Assembly: GCA_951640165.1 (NCBI GenBank)
Contig: OX621263.1
Span: 4,238,501-4,302,500, forward strand
Direction of reading: 5' to 3'
Length of the DNA: 64,000 nucleotides
Source of the DNA: Pseudoips prasinana
Taxonomy: Eukaryota > Arthropoda > Insecta > Lepidoptera > Nolidae
Made by a program: the position numbers and the translations under genes. The notes beneath the pieces were generated by a model. It ran no database searches, was not told the DNA's origin, and saw only the letters and a program-made list of their open reading frames with translations. This document shows, piece after piece, positions 63,313 through 64,000 of the stretch (position 1 is its first letter; each line of letters starts with the position of its first letter).

Positions 63313-63835
63313 CCTCGACTTCCTCGTAGGTCTAGCGGTAGCAACAAACCGCAGAATGAGGTCCTGGGTTCAAATCCCGGGTCGGATTAATAAGTCGTGT
63401 GCCTGACCTCTTTCCGGTCGTGTCGCTAGTCGTCCCATCGGATCATGAGAGTTATGGAATAGAAAGTGCCCATAGCTCATAGCTAGATGCTCTCACCGGT
63501 CTGTAAGCGATCGGCGAGGGAAAGCAACTAGGCTCGCGGTCAGTCCATAGATGGGTGACCGCCATAGTGGTTTAATTTCTGAGCGTCTCCGTGCTTCGGA
63601 GGGCACGTTAAGCTGTCGGTCCCGGTTGTAGTCATTAGACAACAGTCGTTAAGCCATGTCGGAGGCCTACTGGGCGGCTTGAACAACTCTGACACTAGGG
63701 TTACCACTACCCATACGATAAGCAAGCAAGTGCCCCTGTGTTTGCGCACACTCTTGTGCACTATAATATGTCCTGTGCAATTGGCTAATCTCCATTGATA
63801 ATGGCCGCCGTGGCCGAAATTCAGCCGGGAAGACA
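63313..63835 (+). mobile_element. tRNA-headed SINE (family 3) split by a 5S-type SINE
   Basis: Head CCTCGTAGGTCTAGCGGTAG and TCCTGGGTTCAAATCCCGGG (B box); body CGTCCCATCGGATCATGAGA; after the insertion CTGTGTTTGCGCACACTCTT and GGCCGAAATTCAGCC. Confidence 0.85.
63472..63727 (+). mobile_element. 5S-rRNA-headed SINE, full length with 8-bp TSD
   Basis: Bounded by AAGTGCCC (63464-63471 and 63728-63735). Starts ATAGCTCATAGCTAGATGCT, has GCGATCGGCGAGGGAAAGCA and AGTCCATAGATGGGTGACCG, and ends GATAAGCAAGC. This gives the element's true limits (256 bp). Confidence 0.93.
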
Positions 63836-63954
63836 TCATCACCATCCTAGTCCAAAAGGTTGTCTGGAGGAGATCGCTGTAAGCGATAAGACCGCCTATT
63901 GTACCTTTTTTTTATTATTTGAGATCTTGTTGCTATTATTATATTATATAACTA

Positions 63955-64000
63955 CTAGCTGTGCCCTGCGGTTTTACCCGCGTTTTTTATAAATTATCAC
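63955..64000 (-). mobile_element. Helitron-like element, cut by the window edge
   Basis: CTAGCTGTGCCCTGCGGTTT, ACCCGCG: the 3' terminus of a minus-strand copy. Confidence 0.75.

Overview
The window is eukaryotic, AT-rich and intron-bearing, and almost certainly lepidopteran (moth or butterfly). The reasons are the two interrupted host genes with GT-AG introns and the dense set of repeats of types typical of Lepidoptera: Helitron-like elements ending in CTAG, tRNA-headed SINEs, a 5S-rRNA-headed SINE, TA/TATA-flanked MITEs, and jockey/CR1-, RTE-, R1- and R2/R4-type non-LTR fragments. Most of the sequence is mobile-element debris lying in introns or between genes.

Left part (1-8.6 kb): CpG-rich islands at about 0.27-0.6 kb and 5.9-7.2 kb look like promoter/5'-exon DNA. 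The second holds an unidentified candidate first coding exon on the minus strand. The rest is AT-rich with a LINE fragment at 2.8-3.5 kb.

8.64-20.43 kb (+): a canopy/seele (CNPY2-like) saposin-fold ER protein, read through seven exons: signal peptide, CxxC, and the conserved later cysteines. Its last exon is present three times in tandem: a degenerate copy at 17.63 kb, a copy ending NDEL at 17.89 kb, and a copy with an acidic tail ending KDEL at 20.30 kb. The two intact copies use the same acceptor phase, so they could make two ER-retained isoforms with different retrieval signals. A 22-bp/88-bp higher-order minisatellite follows the KDEL exon.

21-30.7 kb: intergenic. It contains a 58-bp tandem array, several TIR/fold-back MITEs, a LINE fragment and perfect short hairpins.

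30.73-54.15 kb (-): a Rab GTPase (Rab5/22/31-like group) spread over at least six coding exons. Visible are G1 (GKTS), G3 (WDTAGQE), G4 (NKSD), an altered G5 (ETSAL) and a C-terminal CC. The first exon, with the N-terminus, was not found. Its introns hold a 5.17-kb hAT-like composite insertion with an 8-bp target duplication (33.2-38.4 kb), a jockey LINE with endonuclease and RT (43.8-46.65 kb), a second RT open reading frame of about 510 codons (46.7-48.2 kb), and many SINEs and Helitrons. The 5' splice site of one Rab exon is copied in a tandem array of nine about 27-bp units.

54-64 kb: repeats only, as far as can be seen: SINEs, Helitrons, R1- and RTE-type fragments, a tandem SINE dimer and an interrupted SINE/5S-SINE nest. 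Most features are repeats assigned by comparing copies within the window; family names beyond that rest on general knowledge and are not database-checked.
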